Part shown: positions 10,001-18,100 of the stretch, piece by piece
Position numbering within the stretch: the first letter of the stretch is position 1
Layout: each line of letters starts with the position of its first letter
Made by a program: the position numbers and the translations under genes
The notes under the pieces: model-generated
The model's database searches: none
What the model was told of the DNA's origin: nothing
The model's input: the letters and a program-made list of their open reading frames with translations, nothing else
Assembly (NCBI GenBank): GCA_965224105.1
Contig: CBDCYH010000001.1
Location: forward strand, 186,001-250,000
Reading direction: 5' to 3'
Length of the DNA stretch: 64,000 bases
From: CBDCYH01 sp965224105
Lineage (GTDB): Bacteria; Bacteroidota; Rhodothermia; Rhodothermales; JABDKH01

Positions 10001-10060
10001 AACTGCAATTGGGGCGCAACGGGGGAGGCCTGTTGAAACCTTCTTCATAGGGCGTTTCAA
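7037..10060 (-). CDS. Giant periplasmic TPR protein (YbgF/Tol-Pal-like repeats)
   Basis: 1007-residue exported protein. An N-terminal signal peptide (APIAVLVISILVPTKSQA) is followed by tandem tetratricopeptide repeats over nearly the whole length, each with the pattern of about 34-38 residues seen in YbgF/CpoB and BamD (for example YPNHPLAYEARLSLGKFYYE and YPTSPVAADAAASLQYTFIA). I estimate more than twenty repeats. TPR arrays hold multiprotein complexes together. It is the first gene of the operon leading through the barrel, HU-like, HU/SPOR and exbBD genes, and a divergent promoter region with inverted repeats lies upstream. The scale recalls giant TPR proteins of gliding machines (GltD/GltI types), but this is analogy only. 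ATG at residue 5 is an alternative start. Confidence 0.88.
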   Translation of the reverse strand: MKRPMKKVSTGLPRCAPIAVLVISILVPTKSQAQLVSKTSNDQYAEAYQLFADGLFERSSAAFELFRKNHPDDVRVPNALYYEAQSLLNAAHYADAVNRLDLFRTNYPNHPLAYEARLSLGKFYYETEQYEEAISFFHTIESEGSSTETSALALFWMAESANQLDRPARALEYLNKLIVNYPEAEVAPSALYSIAYTHVRAKEYTEAAQAFERLSNRYPGSEFTTNLGLALAEVYYELGEYRRVVAEVNDRLGQLSEDARERAYFILAESHNQLRQSDQAILNYRRFLEGNESSPYYRRAQYGLAWNYHFEKAHQWAADEFQKVHTGFDDELAQKALYYEAVNRKLEGRSVDAERLLETNVQKWKSGSMREAALYELAMTKYELRKWDEANLTFAQLLSDYPESQFADEARTMYGNTFIALGNFDSALGTFDEAIRRDAVDSRIRDEILFQKAWLLYRNDRFAESKSAFLAMHEDNSNPDRAAESLFWAAESAFQLNQLQESRQLLSNYLNDYPTGKHVNAAYYSLGWTQFKAGEFEGAIGNFRRFLDRYTDESSAIPYKSDATMRLADSYFALKRYDEAINAYQQLGEAGADYTLYQIGKANANSGRTANAVTTFRSLVDGYPQSELREEAMYSIGEAQFQEGSYLDAVASFQQLVSAYPNDPLAAKAQYAIGDAQFNSGDMESAVISYRRVLDNYPTSPVAADAAASLQYTFIALGDEERADQEIEDFARRNPNSPIVDQLRFKQAEVKFQSGRIDEALADFQQFIRTAKTDDLLPDAYYFVGTIYLDREQMTEAESYLRQVVDRYPSSPRAADAYRDLGKIYYGRSMFARSLEAYQKMEAVTTSATIVGRARYGQALALLKLGRADEAEQLLSGAGSSVTAEGLLAQLGLAQVYKEQGRNDEAISLLRTVASASSDETGAEALVLLGELLIELGQPQAAIDELGRVPALFSGYPNWMAQGYLNQATAFAQLGRRGDAVQMLDLVISQYRGTPYAQTASERKQSI

Positions 10061-10185
10061 GAAAGAAATGGACGTAGCGTCGCAGCACCGGCAAAACGTG
10101 CGAGTCCGGCGAATTCGTATCTGCGTTTAAAATCGGCATGGGATATAAGCATGGACGTGGATTTGGTTGCATCAGGCGTACATTT

Positions 10186-10208
10186 TCATAGTAATTCTGC
10201 TACTATGA
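10186..10208. promoter_or_regulatory. Inverted repeat in divergent promoter region
   Basis: Perfect 8-base arms TCATAGTA and TACTATGA separated by 7 bases, in the 266-base region between the divergently read TPR operon and the DUF883 gene. The size and symmetry suit a dimeric regulator. No regulator gene is adjacent. Confidence 0.35.
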
Positions 10209-10263
10209 GGGAATAACTGGACCCGCCCGATCGTATCTATGTGGTTGCGCACGTGCGGACCAG

Positions 10264-10299
10264 TTGGTTAACGATTCGCGAAGCAGGTGCGATAACCAA
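10264..10299. promoter_or_regulatory. Second inverted repeat upstream of the DUF883 gene
   Basis: Arms TTGGTTA (10264-10270) and TAACCAA (10293-10299), separated by 22 bases, just upstream of the start at 10327. It could be an operator or chance; 7-base arms at this distance are weak on their own. Confidence 0.25.
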
Positions 10300-10326
10300 T
10301 TGTAAGCTATTGCCTTTCAAACGAAT

Positions 10327-10785
10327 ATGGACTCCAAGGAAAGCACCACGGAAACGGTTAAGAGCATAAAAGATGCTGTGAGCGCACGCATAGACCCTGC
10401 AGCTGCCAAGGGCGAGCAGATGTACGAGAGTGCCCGAGAGGACATTGCTCAGTCGCTTGAAAAGTTGAAGCGTGAAATCAATGACCTGGACGTAGATGAG
10501 ATTCGAACAAAGGTTCTCGCCTGGGTGAAGGCCAACCCAATACTCGCAGTTGCCGCGGCAGCTGGCGTTGGTCTCATCATCGGCCGGATCCTACGCTCAG
10601 CGCAATCGGGCGACGAACCGCCGGGGCCAACTACTCGGCAGGTCAGGTCAGGTGCACCGCGTAAAGAGGCGGGGTTCATTCAAACCGTCGGAGACGCCGT
10701 GAAAAGCATTGTGGCGAACGAGGCCATTAATCGAGTCACGAAGTTGGTTCAAGGGGACACGCCAAATCAACAGGATAAGCTGTGA
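10327..10785 (+). CDS. DUF883/YqjD-like membrane-anchored protein
   Basis: 152-residue protein with a charged, probably helical N-terminal half (KSIKDAVSARIDPAAAKGEQ ... EDIAQSLEKLKREINDLDVD), then one membrane helix with glycine spacing (PILAVAAAAGVGLIIGRILR), and a basic, low-complexity tail. This is the plan of the DUF883/YqjD/ElaB family; the Escherichia coli members associate with ribosomes at the inner membrane in stationary phase. Its stop overlaps the GTG start of the PfkB gene (GTGA), so the two are cotranscribed and probably translationally coupled. The link between the two functions is unclear. Confidence 0.65.
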   Translation: MDSKESTTETVKSIKDAVSARIDPAAAKGEQMYESAREDIAQSLEKLKREINDLDVDEIRTKVLAWVKANPILAVAAAAGVGLIIGRILRSAQSGDEPPGPTTRQVRSGAPRKEAGFIQTVGDAVKSIVANEAINRVTKLVQGDTPNQQDKL

Positions 10786-11711
10786 GTATTGTTGCCGTCG
10801 GCACCGTCGCTTTTGATTCGATCGAAACGCCCTTCGGAAAAGCCGAAAACATTCTCGGCGGGAGTGCCACATATCTGTCGTTTGCCGCGCGCTACTTTTG
10901 CCAGGATATTGGAATTGTCGGGGTGGTCGGGGCGGACTTTACAGAGGACTACCTCCATTTCTTCAAGTCGCGAGATATCGATTTGTCGGGCCTGGAAGTT
11001 GAACCAGAAGGGAAATCGTTTTTTTGGTCTGGACGCTACTCCTTCGACCTGAACGATCGGGATACCCTGCAGACTGATCTCAACGTTCTCGAAAATTTCG
11101 ACCCCCGGGTGCCGGAGCGCTTCCAAAAAGCCAACATTATATGCCTGGGCAACCTCGATCCGACCGTCCAGCATTCCGTGCTCGACCAGTGCAATGACGG
11201 ATTCGTAATCTGCGACACAATGAACTACTGGATAGACAAGAATCCGGATAGTCTCGCGGAATTGCTTCAACGAGTCGATTGTCTCATCATCAACGACTCT
11301 GAGGCGAGGCAGCTTGCGGATACACCGAGCCTGATCAAAGCCGGCTCTATCATCCGGGGGATGGGCCCTTCAACACTTGTCATCAAGAAAGGTGAGCATG
11401 GTGCACTTTTGTTTGCTGATGGGACCATATTTGCGATCCCTGCCTATCCATTGGAAGAAATTGTCGATCCGACCGGTGCGGGCGACACGTTTATGGGTGG
11501 GTTTGCCGGATATCTCGACTCAGAACCCGCAATCACCATCGATTCCATTAAGCGTGCCATGGTGTATGGCAGCGCGATGGCGTCCTTCGTCGTTGAGGCT
11601 TTCGGTGTTGACCGGCTGCTGGACCTCAGTAGTAGAGAAATCGAGGAGCGGATAGAGGGATTTCGACGGCTAAGTACCATACCTGATTTTGTGGCTAGCG
11701 TGCAGGGCTAG
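10782..11711 (+). CDS. PfkB-family carbohydrate/nucleoside kinase
   Basis: 309-residue cytoplasmic kinase of the ribokinase/PfkB family, transferring phosphate from ATP to a sugar or nucleoside hydroxyl. Visible features: the N-terminal strand VAVGTVAFDSIETP, the NILGGSATYLSFAARYF segment matching the family GG motif, and the C-terminal signature DPTGAGDTFMGGFAGYL with the catalytic aspartate. The middle has IINDSEARQL and TLVIKKGEHGALLF, as in other members. GTG start overlapping the previous stop. The substrate is not clear: sequence and neighbours do not separate ribokinase, adenosine kinase or a sugar-acid kinase. Confidence 0.9.
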   Translation: MSIVAVGTVAFDSIETPFGKAENILGGSATYLSFAARYFCQDIGIVGVVGADFTEDYLHFFKSRDIDLSGLEVEPEGKSFFWSGRYSFDLNDRDTLQTDLNVLENFDPRVPERFQKANIICLGNLDPTVQHSVLDQCNDGFVICDTMNYWIDKNPDSLAELLQRVDCLIINDSEARQLADTPSLIKAGSIIRGMGPSTLVIKKGEHGALLFADGTIFAIPAYPLEEIVDPTGAGDTFMGGFAGYLDSEPAITIDSIKRAMVYGSAMASFVVEAFGVDRLLDLSSREIEERIEGFRRLSTIPDFVASVQG

Positions 11712-11744
11712 GCCGAGCGTAGTATCTTGACGGTGCATTAATCC

Positions 11745-13832
11745 GTGAAGATTTTCTTGATTCGTCCACACGTCTTTCGGCAACAACTTACTCCCATCTT
11801 GCTCACTACCGCATTCGTTTTGTTTGCGGCCGCGACCTGCTCGACACCCGATCGCTCGCGAATAGCCTCTCAGGCGGATCGACTGTTGGTAGGGGACGAA
11901 ACGTGCGCTAGCTGCCACGAAGATTTATACGATTCTTATCACCTCACAGGGATGGGGAAGTCGATTTCCCTCTTCACCGTTGATGATGCAATCGAGACTT
12001 TGCCATCCCCAGAGATCTATAACGACAAGTTTGATTTCTATTATCAAGCGCACGTCAAAGACGGCCGGTTGTACCAGAAGGAGTTCAGGAGGGATGCAGC
12101 CGGAAATCTAACGCACGAGGTTGATTATCCGGCCGAGTGGATCATTGGGTCAGGGAATGCCACCCGGTCGTATTTGATGAACTCCGGTGGGTTCGTAACG
12201 GAAATGCCCCTCACCTGGTACGTCGATAGCCAACGATGGGATATGAGTCCGTCGTACCGGGAAAAGAATCTGAGATTTTCGAGAGAAATCCCGGGGTTGT
12301 GCATGAGTTGTCATAACGGAATCCCGGAGTCAACGCCGTTTGTTCGAGGACACTACACGGACGTTCCACTCGGAATCACCTGCGAACGTTGTCACGGCCC
12401 AGCTAGCGAGCACGTCGACAAACGGCTGGAAGGAATCGAACCAGGTGAATCGGACAACGACTGGATCGTTAATCCTGCCTCGCTTCCGCGAGATGCCCAG
12501 TTGTCTGTTTGCCAGCAGTGCCATCTGAGCGGCACATCCGTTTTCCAACCCGGTCAGGATCCCCATTCTTTCAGCCCGGGTATGTTGATCACCGCGCACC
12601 GGGCGGTGTTTGTCAATTCGGAGTCGCTGGAGAACGAGGAGAGGTTTGGAATATCGTCGCACGCAGTTCGGCTTGCACAAAGCGAGTGTTTTGCAAAGTC
12701 GGACATGACCTGTACAACATGCCACGACCCGCACGAGGCAGTCCAATCTCTGGAGCCAAATTATTTTAACACGATCTGCAGCTCGTGCCACGTCGGGGAT
12801 GTGTCGCTTGATGCGGGTTTATGTACCAGGGAACACTCCCTGGGCCCGGAACAAGCAATGACCGGAGATTGCGTTAGTTGCCATATGCGCAAAAGCGGGA
12901 CTTCGGACATCCCTCACGTTACGTTTACCGATCACTGGATTCGACGGACCCTACCGCCGCCGACAGATCCTGCCGCCATTGACCGCAACCCGATTCGTTC
13001 CGATCCGCTGACGCTCGTCGAGGCGGTACCAACTTTGAACCTGACTCCCGGGCAATCCGATCGCTCAAAAGCTCTGGCATACTTCACGTGGTACCAAACG
13101 AAACATGAGCTCGAGGCTTACCTGGATTCGGTGGTCTTTTATGCCCAGAGAGCGTCAACCAGCGGTGCGTACGACTCGCCGCTTGCGATCGCGCACGGAA
13201 GGGCAGAGCTAATCAAGAACAGGACCGCCCGAGCAAGATCCATCTTCGAAAACGGTCTTAGAGCAGATACTTCATCTGTTGAGTTGGCATATCAGCTTGG
13301 ACGCGCTTTCCGGGCCGAGAAGAATGTCGAACAAGCAGAGATATATTTCAGGAAGGCCGTCAAAATGCAACCATTGTACCTTGATGCTCAGATCGCTCTC
13401 GGGCAGCTCCTGTATGAAAAAAGCGAATACGATAGTGCCCAGAACATCTTCGAGTTTGTGGTCGCGACGGATCCGATCCATAGGCCAGAAGCCTGGAACG
13501 GTCTCGGTCTGTCGCAGCTAGTCGGTGGGCAGGTTGATGCATCCATTTCTTCTCTTTCGGAAGCCGTGAAGAAGGATCCTGACCGGCCACTTGCATGGGT
13601 CAATCTTGGGTCTGCGTATCTTGTTAATGCTGATACCGAATCGGCAGAGGTAGCCTTCCTTAGGGCTGTTGACCTGGATCCATTATTACCCGCGCCTTAT
13701 GGTAATCTTGGACTCATCTATCTGCAGAGGGACGAGCGTTCCAAGGCGCGCACGATGTTCGAGCAGCTGCTTTCGATAAGTCCGAACGACGAAAACGCAA
13801 AACGTATGTTGAGCGAACTGGATGATGCGTAA
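11745..13832 (+). CDS. Seven-heme c-type cytochrome with C-terminal TPR repeats
   Basis: 695-residue exported cytochrome. The N-terminus has a hydrophobic export segment (TPILLTTAFVLFAAATCS; a lipid anchor at this Cys is possible but the lipobox is poor). Seven CxxCH heme-binding motifs follow: CASCH near residue 54, CMSCH 186, CERCH 213, CQQCH 256, CTTCH 323, CSSCH 345 and CVSCH 376. The CERCHGPASEH segment is typical of cytochrome c554-like multihemes. From about residue 470 onward there are TPR repeats. It probably carries electrons in the periplasm or at the outer membrane while binding a partner through the TPRs. GTG start; no ATG is available. It overlaps the next gene, another heme protein, by 11 bases, implying a joint role. 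Confidence 0.88.
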   Translation: MKIFLIRPHVFRQQLTPILLTTAFVLFAAATCSTPDRSRIASQADRLLVGDETCASCHEDLYDSYHLTGMGKSISLFTVDDAIETLPSPEIYNDKFDFYYQAHVKDGRLYQKEFRRDAAGNLTHEVDYPAEWIIGSGNATRSYLMNSGGFVTEMPLTWYVDSQRWDMSPSYREKNLRFSREIPGLCMSCHNGIPESTPFVRGHYTDVPLGITCERCHGPASEHVDKRLEGIEPGESDNDWIVNPASLPRDAQLSVCQQCHLSGTSVFQPGQDPHSFSPGMLITAHRAVFVNSESLENEERFGISSHAVRLAQSECFAKSDMTCTTCHDPHEAVQSLEPNYFNTICSSCHVGDVSLDAGLCTREHSLGPEQAMTGDCVSCHMRKSGTSDIPHVTFTDHWIRRTLPPPTDPAAIDRNPIRSDPLTLVEAVPTLNLTPGQSDRSKALAYFTWYQTKHELEAYLDSVVFYAQRASTSGAYDSPLAIAHGRAELIKNRTARARSIFENGLRADTSSVELAYQLGRAFRAEKNVEQAEIYFRKAVKMQPLYLDAQIALGQLLYEKSEYDSAQNIFEFVVATDPIHRPEAWNGLGLSQLVGGQVDASISSLSEAVKKDPDRPLAWVNLGSAYLVNADTESAEVAFLRAVDLDPLLPAPYGNLGLIYLQRDERSKARTMFEQLLSISPNDENAKRMLSELDDA

Positions 13833-14745
13833 ACTGCTGCATGTAGTCATAGGTCTTCTGTTCTGCGCAGGTTGTACTAACAAGCAACTTGACGGGTGGA
13901 CGACGATAGACCTTGACAAGCGAAACGCAGATGCTCTGCTGAATTACTATTTCAGCACGTTCGTACCACAGACCGAACTAGCCACAGTCTTGAACACATC
14001 CGATGGTAAAGCGCGAGTGAACCTTGAGGCTCTGCGTACAAAGTCAGACTGGCCGTTGGACGATGATAATGGTGATGGCATCGTCGATTGGGATGAGTTG
14101 AAGTCCGCTGTGCAGGCTGCTTACAACGACAGGGCTGAGATACCACGCAATCTGCAGTCGATCAACACAGACAATGAGAATTGGATGCGATTGGACATCT
14201 CCGGTTCGATGACAGATGCCCGGAGGGATATTTTTGTGGACGAGAGCGAGGTGGTTGGCGCCCTGGAACGATACAAGCAGAACGAAAACCAGATTATCTA
14301 TGATGCGGGCACAACGTTTATCGCCCATCATTATGTCGACAGTGTACACATCGAGTCAACGTTTATGCGAAAACGGACTGATGGTCAGTGGGATTTCGCC
14401 GTATACGATTCGTCTGGTTACCTAACGGACAGAACAACCACACCACCCAAAGAATTGCTTTCCCCGACGCAATGCGTTGGATGCCATTTTGGCTCTAAGT
14501 TGTTCGAGCCTGAAAAGAGCTACCCGGGACAAGCCAAGGCCGGGCCTTCGGGTCCACGTGCAGTTCATTATCCCCTGTTGTCGGATCACGACAGTGTTGT
14601 CCAGACATTTCAGGAGCACGCCAGGAGGAGTGACAAGATTCTCGGTTTATACGGAACCGTCTACACCGCCAGACTGATTGAGAAGCGGCGACAGGGGACA
14701 GCGACTGAGAAAGAGATCGCCCTGCTCGAATCATTGGGTTTTTAA
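13822..14745 (+). CDS. Monoheme lipoprotein with an EF-hand
   Basis: 307-residue lipoprotein of no family I recognise. The signal peptide ends in a good lipobox, LLFCAGC. A canonical EF-hand calcium loop lies at about residues 81-92 (DDNGDGIVDWDE, with Asp, Asn, Asp, Gly, Asp and Glu in the right places). One CxxCH motif, CVGCH near 218-222, would bind a single c-type heme. Its start (ATG ATG, either usable) lies inside the end of the seven-heme cytochrome gene, so the two are cotranscribed and may form an electron-transfer pair. Calcium may stabilise the fold or tune the heme. No enzymatic motif is visible. Confidence 0.75.
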   Translation: MMRKLLHVVIGLLFCAGCTNKQLDGWTTIDLDKRNADALLNYYFSTFVPQTELATVLNTSDGKARVNLEALRTKSDWPLDDDNGDGIVDWDELKSAVQAAYNDRAEIPRNLQSINTDNENWMRLDISGSMTDARRDIFVDESEVVGALERYKQNENQIIYDAGTTFIAHHYVDSVHIESTFMRKRTDGQWDFAVYDSSGYLTDRTTTPPKELLSPTQCVGCHFGSKLFEPEKSYPGQAKAGPSGPRAVHYPLLSDHDSVVQTFQEHARRSDKILGLYGTVYTARLIEKRRQGTATEKEIALLESLGF

Positions 14746-14766
14746 AGTTTCACAAGATGTAAGTCT

Positions 14767-15138
14767 ATGCCGATCGGAAAGGTCATCCTTGAGAATGCAG
14801 TTTTTTATGCCCATCATGGCGTACTTCAAGAGGAGCACACGATAGGTGGGAGGTACGAAGTCGATGTCGCCATGGATCTTGACTTCGCGGATGCAGCCCG
14901 CGAGGATGACTTGTCAAAAACGGTAGACTACGAGGCCATCTACGCACTCGTAAAAAACATAGTCACCAACAACAAATTCTATCTGATTGAAAGATTAGCC
15001 TACCTTATTGCCCAAGGTGTGCTTGCAGACCACAATGTGGTTCTGGCTGTCGAGGTGACTGTGAGGAAGCCAAATCCACCAGTGGGCGGACCCAGCGATC
15101 GGGCTATCGTTGTGTACCGGGCAACCCGCGACGATTAA
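14767..15138 (+). CDS. folB: Dihydroneopterin aldolase
   Basis: 123-residue cytoplasmic enzyme of folate synthesis, converting 7,8-dihydroneopterin to 6-hydroxymethyl-dihydropterin and glycolaldehyde. Features: the start GKVILENAVFYAHHGVLQEE, which matches the FolB N-terminus with its tyrosine and glycine, the acidic residue in DYEAIYALVKN, ERLAYLIAQGVL, and VTVRKPNPPV with the conserved lysine near the C-terminus. Length matches the family. It lies 21 bases after the heme lipoprotein gene. Its TAA stop overlaps the TAA of the convergent gene on the other strand in the four bases TTAA. Confidence 0.93.
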   Translation: MPIGKVILENAVFYAHHGVLQEEHTIGGRYEVDVAMDLDFADAAREDDLSKTVDYEAIYALVKNIVTNNKFYLIERLAYLIAQGVLADHNVVLAVEVTVRKPNPPVGGPSDRAIVVYRATRDD

Positions 15139-18100
15139 TACTGGAATCCGAATTTCAGGGTGAAAGTGCGGTCGTCCTCCGAGAAGCCCGCCCAGCCAGA
15201 AATGACAATCATGTCAAACAGATTTGTCCAGGCACCTCCACCATAGCCCTGGTGCCAGATGTTGGACGATTCACCGTCTGTCCACACGCGGGCGTTGTCA
15301 ACAAACCCGAGCAGGCCGAATGTGCCGATCGCAACGTAGGTGGAGAATTCAAACAATTCCGCTCTTAGCTCGGCGCTTTGATACGCAGACGATCTACCGG
15401 CGAATCGGGTGCTACGGTGACCACGCAGGTTGTCTTTGCCACCGATTGTCCGAGCCGCGTAAAACGGAAACGACCCGAAGTTGTGTTCGGCACCTGCCCT
15501 CAAAGCAAGCGTAACCTGGGGCGAAGAGCTAGGCGAGATATAAGCGCGTAGGTCAGTCGACAGAATCGAATGATTTTCGGCTGATGAACTCAAACCGACG
15601 TTGGTCGTGATTGCAGATGTCCAGGCTGCACCGTTCTTCGGATTATTCGGATGATCTAGCTGAGAAAACGACAAGCTCGCATCGAGCTGACCGAATCTCT
15701 GGTCATCGAACGTCGATGCGGAAATACCGGGAACTTGCACGACCGATCTCAGCGTGTCTTCGTCGACAGAGGTGAACGAGAGACCCGCTCCGAATTTGAA
15801 CGAAACCCCAACGTCATTGCGTCTCTCTATGAAAGGAATTGCCGCAAAGTTTGCTAGCCGAGCCTGATAAAATTTTCTGTCAGCGTCAGTGTTCTCCGTT
15901 TCATTGCCGAGTCCAAAGTAGTTACGGATGTTGTTTGGAGAAAACAAATGCGCAGACAATCCGACATCCCACGGCCCGAAGACTCCTATATGATGAGAAT
16001 CATATTTCAGATTGTAGGCACCGGTAGCTGCAGCGAAATTGCCAACAACGGTGCGCGTCGACTTATACGGATTCTTTCGAAAACCATGTTGAATACTCTT
16101 GATTCCACCACCAATGAAAATGCCATCGTCCTTGTTGCGCCCAAAGTAAAACTGGGGGAGTCTCGCGCTGTGTTTGTAATCAAAGGAATCGTAAACGTTG
16201 TTGGAAGGATCGTCGGATAGCCGCAATTTCAGGTTACCACGATCCTCCACCGTCATCCCGTTTGGATCATCATAAACGCGAACACTCTTTCCTGATGTTC
16301 GCTCATCGATGACCTCGTCATCGCCAGGTCCTCCAATAACAATGATATCAACCCTGCTCCTTACGCCTTTCAAGACAAAGCGATCGTTTCCACCCAGTCC
16401 GAAAAGGCGGAGCTGTTTGGTTTCAGACGACAGGAAATTTCGTGACAAGATCGTACGCCGGACCTTCCCTTTCTTACTTGTCTTGAATACGTCTAGCTTG
16501 CAATTGTCTCGCGAGCAATCGACAACGAACTGCTCGTGTTTGTCACTGCCAACAACATCTGGAAGGCGGGCCATGAGTTCGTAATACTCGTTAGCAATGT
16601 CATCAAGTGATTCCAAACGATTCATAAAGATGTCCGTGAATTCGTCACCCTGTACGACCGCCAGTTCCGCGGGGAGCTGGTTAAACGCATCCCTCACGTC
16701 GGATTTGGTAAACGACGACTGCAACGAGAGTGCAGCCTCCTGCCAGTCTTCTCTGCTCAGCTCGGCAGTGAACCTTCGATCTTGTTCATGCCCGTTCCCT
16801 GAGAGTCCTTTCAGGTTTCCATACTTATCAGTGAAGTCCTGAAAGCGGGAGTCAATGTTGGAGTAGATGGAGGGCAGCATCCCGTTCATTCGGTTGAACG
16901 CCCAATCTCGGTCTCGACCGATGGGGCGATACCATGTGATGTCCGTCTCCTTGTCTTTGAAGGATGCCCATCTCCACTGGTCTCGATGTCTATCCCAGTC
17001 ACTAAGCAACATATCGAAGAGTCGGACCTTGGCGAACGCCTTCGCGTCGACCCTGTGGTCATTATCCTCGGTGACTTTCTCGTATAGATCAGCGGCGCCG
17101 ACGATTTTTTTTGAGTTGCCGAATTCGGGCGAATCAGACATATCGCCCTTCGGACGCTGCTCGAATAACGCAAGTCTATTTGCAAACGTCTGCCGGAACG
17201 GTCCTAGCCGCGGGTCATCTGGGATATACAAGAGTTTTGGTTTCGGATGAAGTATCTCGGCCTTTTCTGCAAGACTGGGTACGACGAGAGCTCCATACGG
17301 ATGTATCGAGGCAATCTGGTCTTGCACGATGTCTGTGGCAACTGTTCCCTGCAAGTTTGCCGGGACTGTTCCAGACGGATCTTTGTCCACCATTCGGACC
17401 ACGTACTCTTCTCCTGTCTTGGATTCGAGCCGCAACGAAACAGTTTGCATACCTCCACCGCGCTTGGTCGGTGACAGCCCGCCCTTTTCGGTCCCAAGGT
17501 CCAGCAGAGGCACTGCAACGGGTTTTGCCCAGGCAGATCTACGCTGGGATCCCCAGAAAAAACGCTTCAGCGGACCAGCGGAATACGCCGGATTTGCCGG
17601 GACCGTAACTGACGAATCCGCAAAAGAAAGTGTGGTGTCTATCTCAACTTCTTCATCCGGTTCGACGGCTTGACGGCCATGGCGAAGAGTGTTGACGTAG
17701 AGGGCCTCGAGGTCATCCTCGCCTGGCGACCAAAAAGTCAACACGATGTCACCATTGTCGAAGTAGTCTACAGTTGCGTAACCTTTGCGGTCTTCGGCAA
17801 AGGCTGCACCGGCGCGCCTGGAAACATGGGAGGTTTGTGATCCAGACCCGGACACGACATAGTGATTCGCAGCATGTGAAGGTCCGACCTCGATATGCTG
17901 CAAGCTGTGATCATGCCCTGACGCATAGATCAGGTTCTCATGGCGGGAGAAAATAGATGAGAAAGCGTTCCTCATCTTCTTGTATTTAGGATGCAAAAGA
18001 TCCTGCCGAGAGAACGCGGCAGTGCGTGCGTAAAGAATAAAAAGGCTACCCAAAATCGGTGGCTTGAAATGCCGGGAGGAAGGGTGGTAACCAGCGTGCA

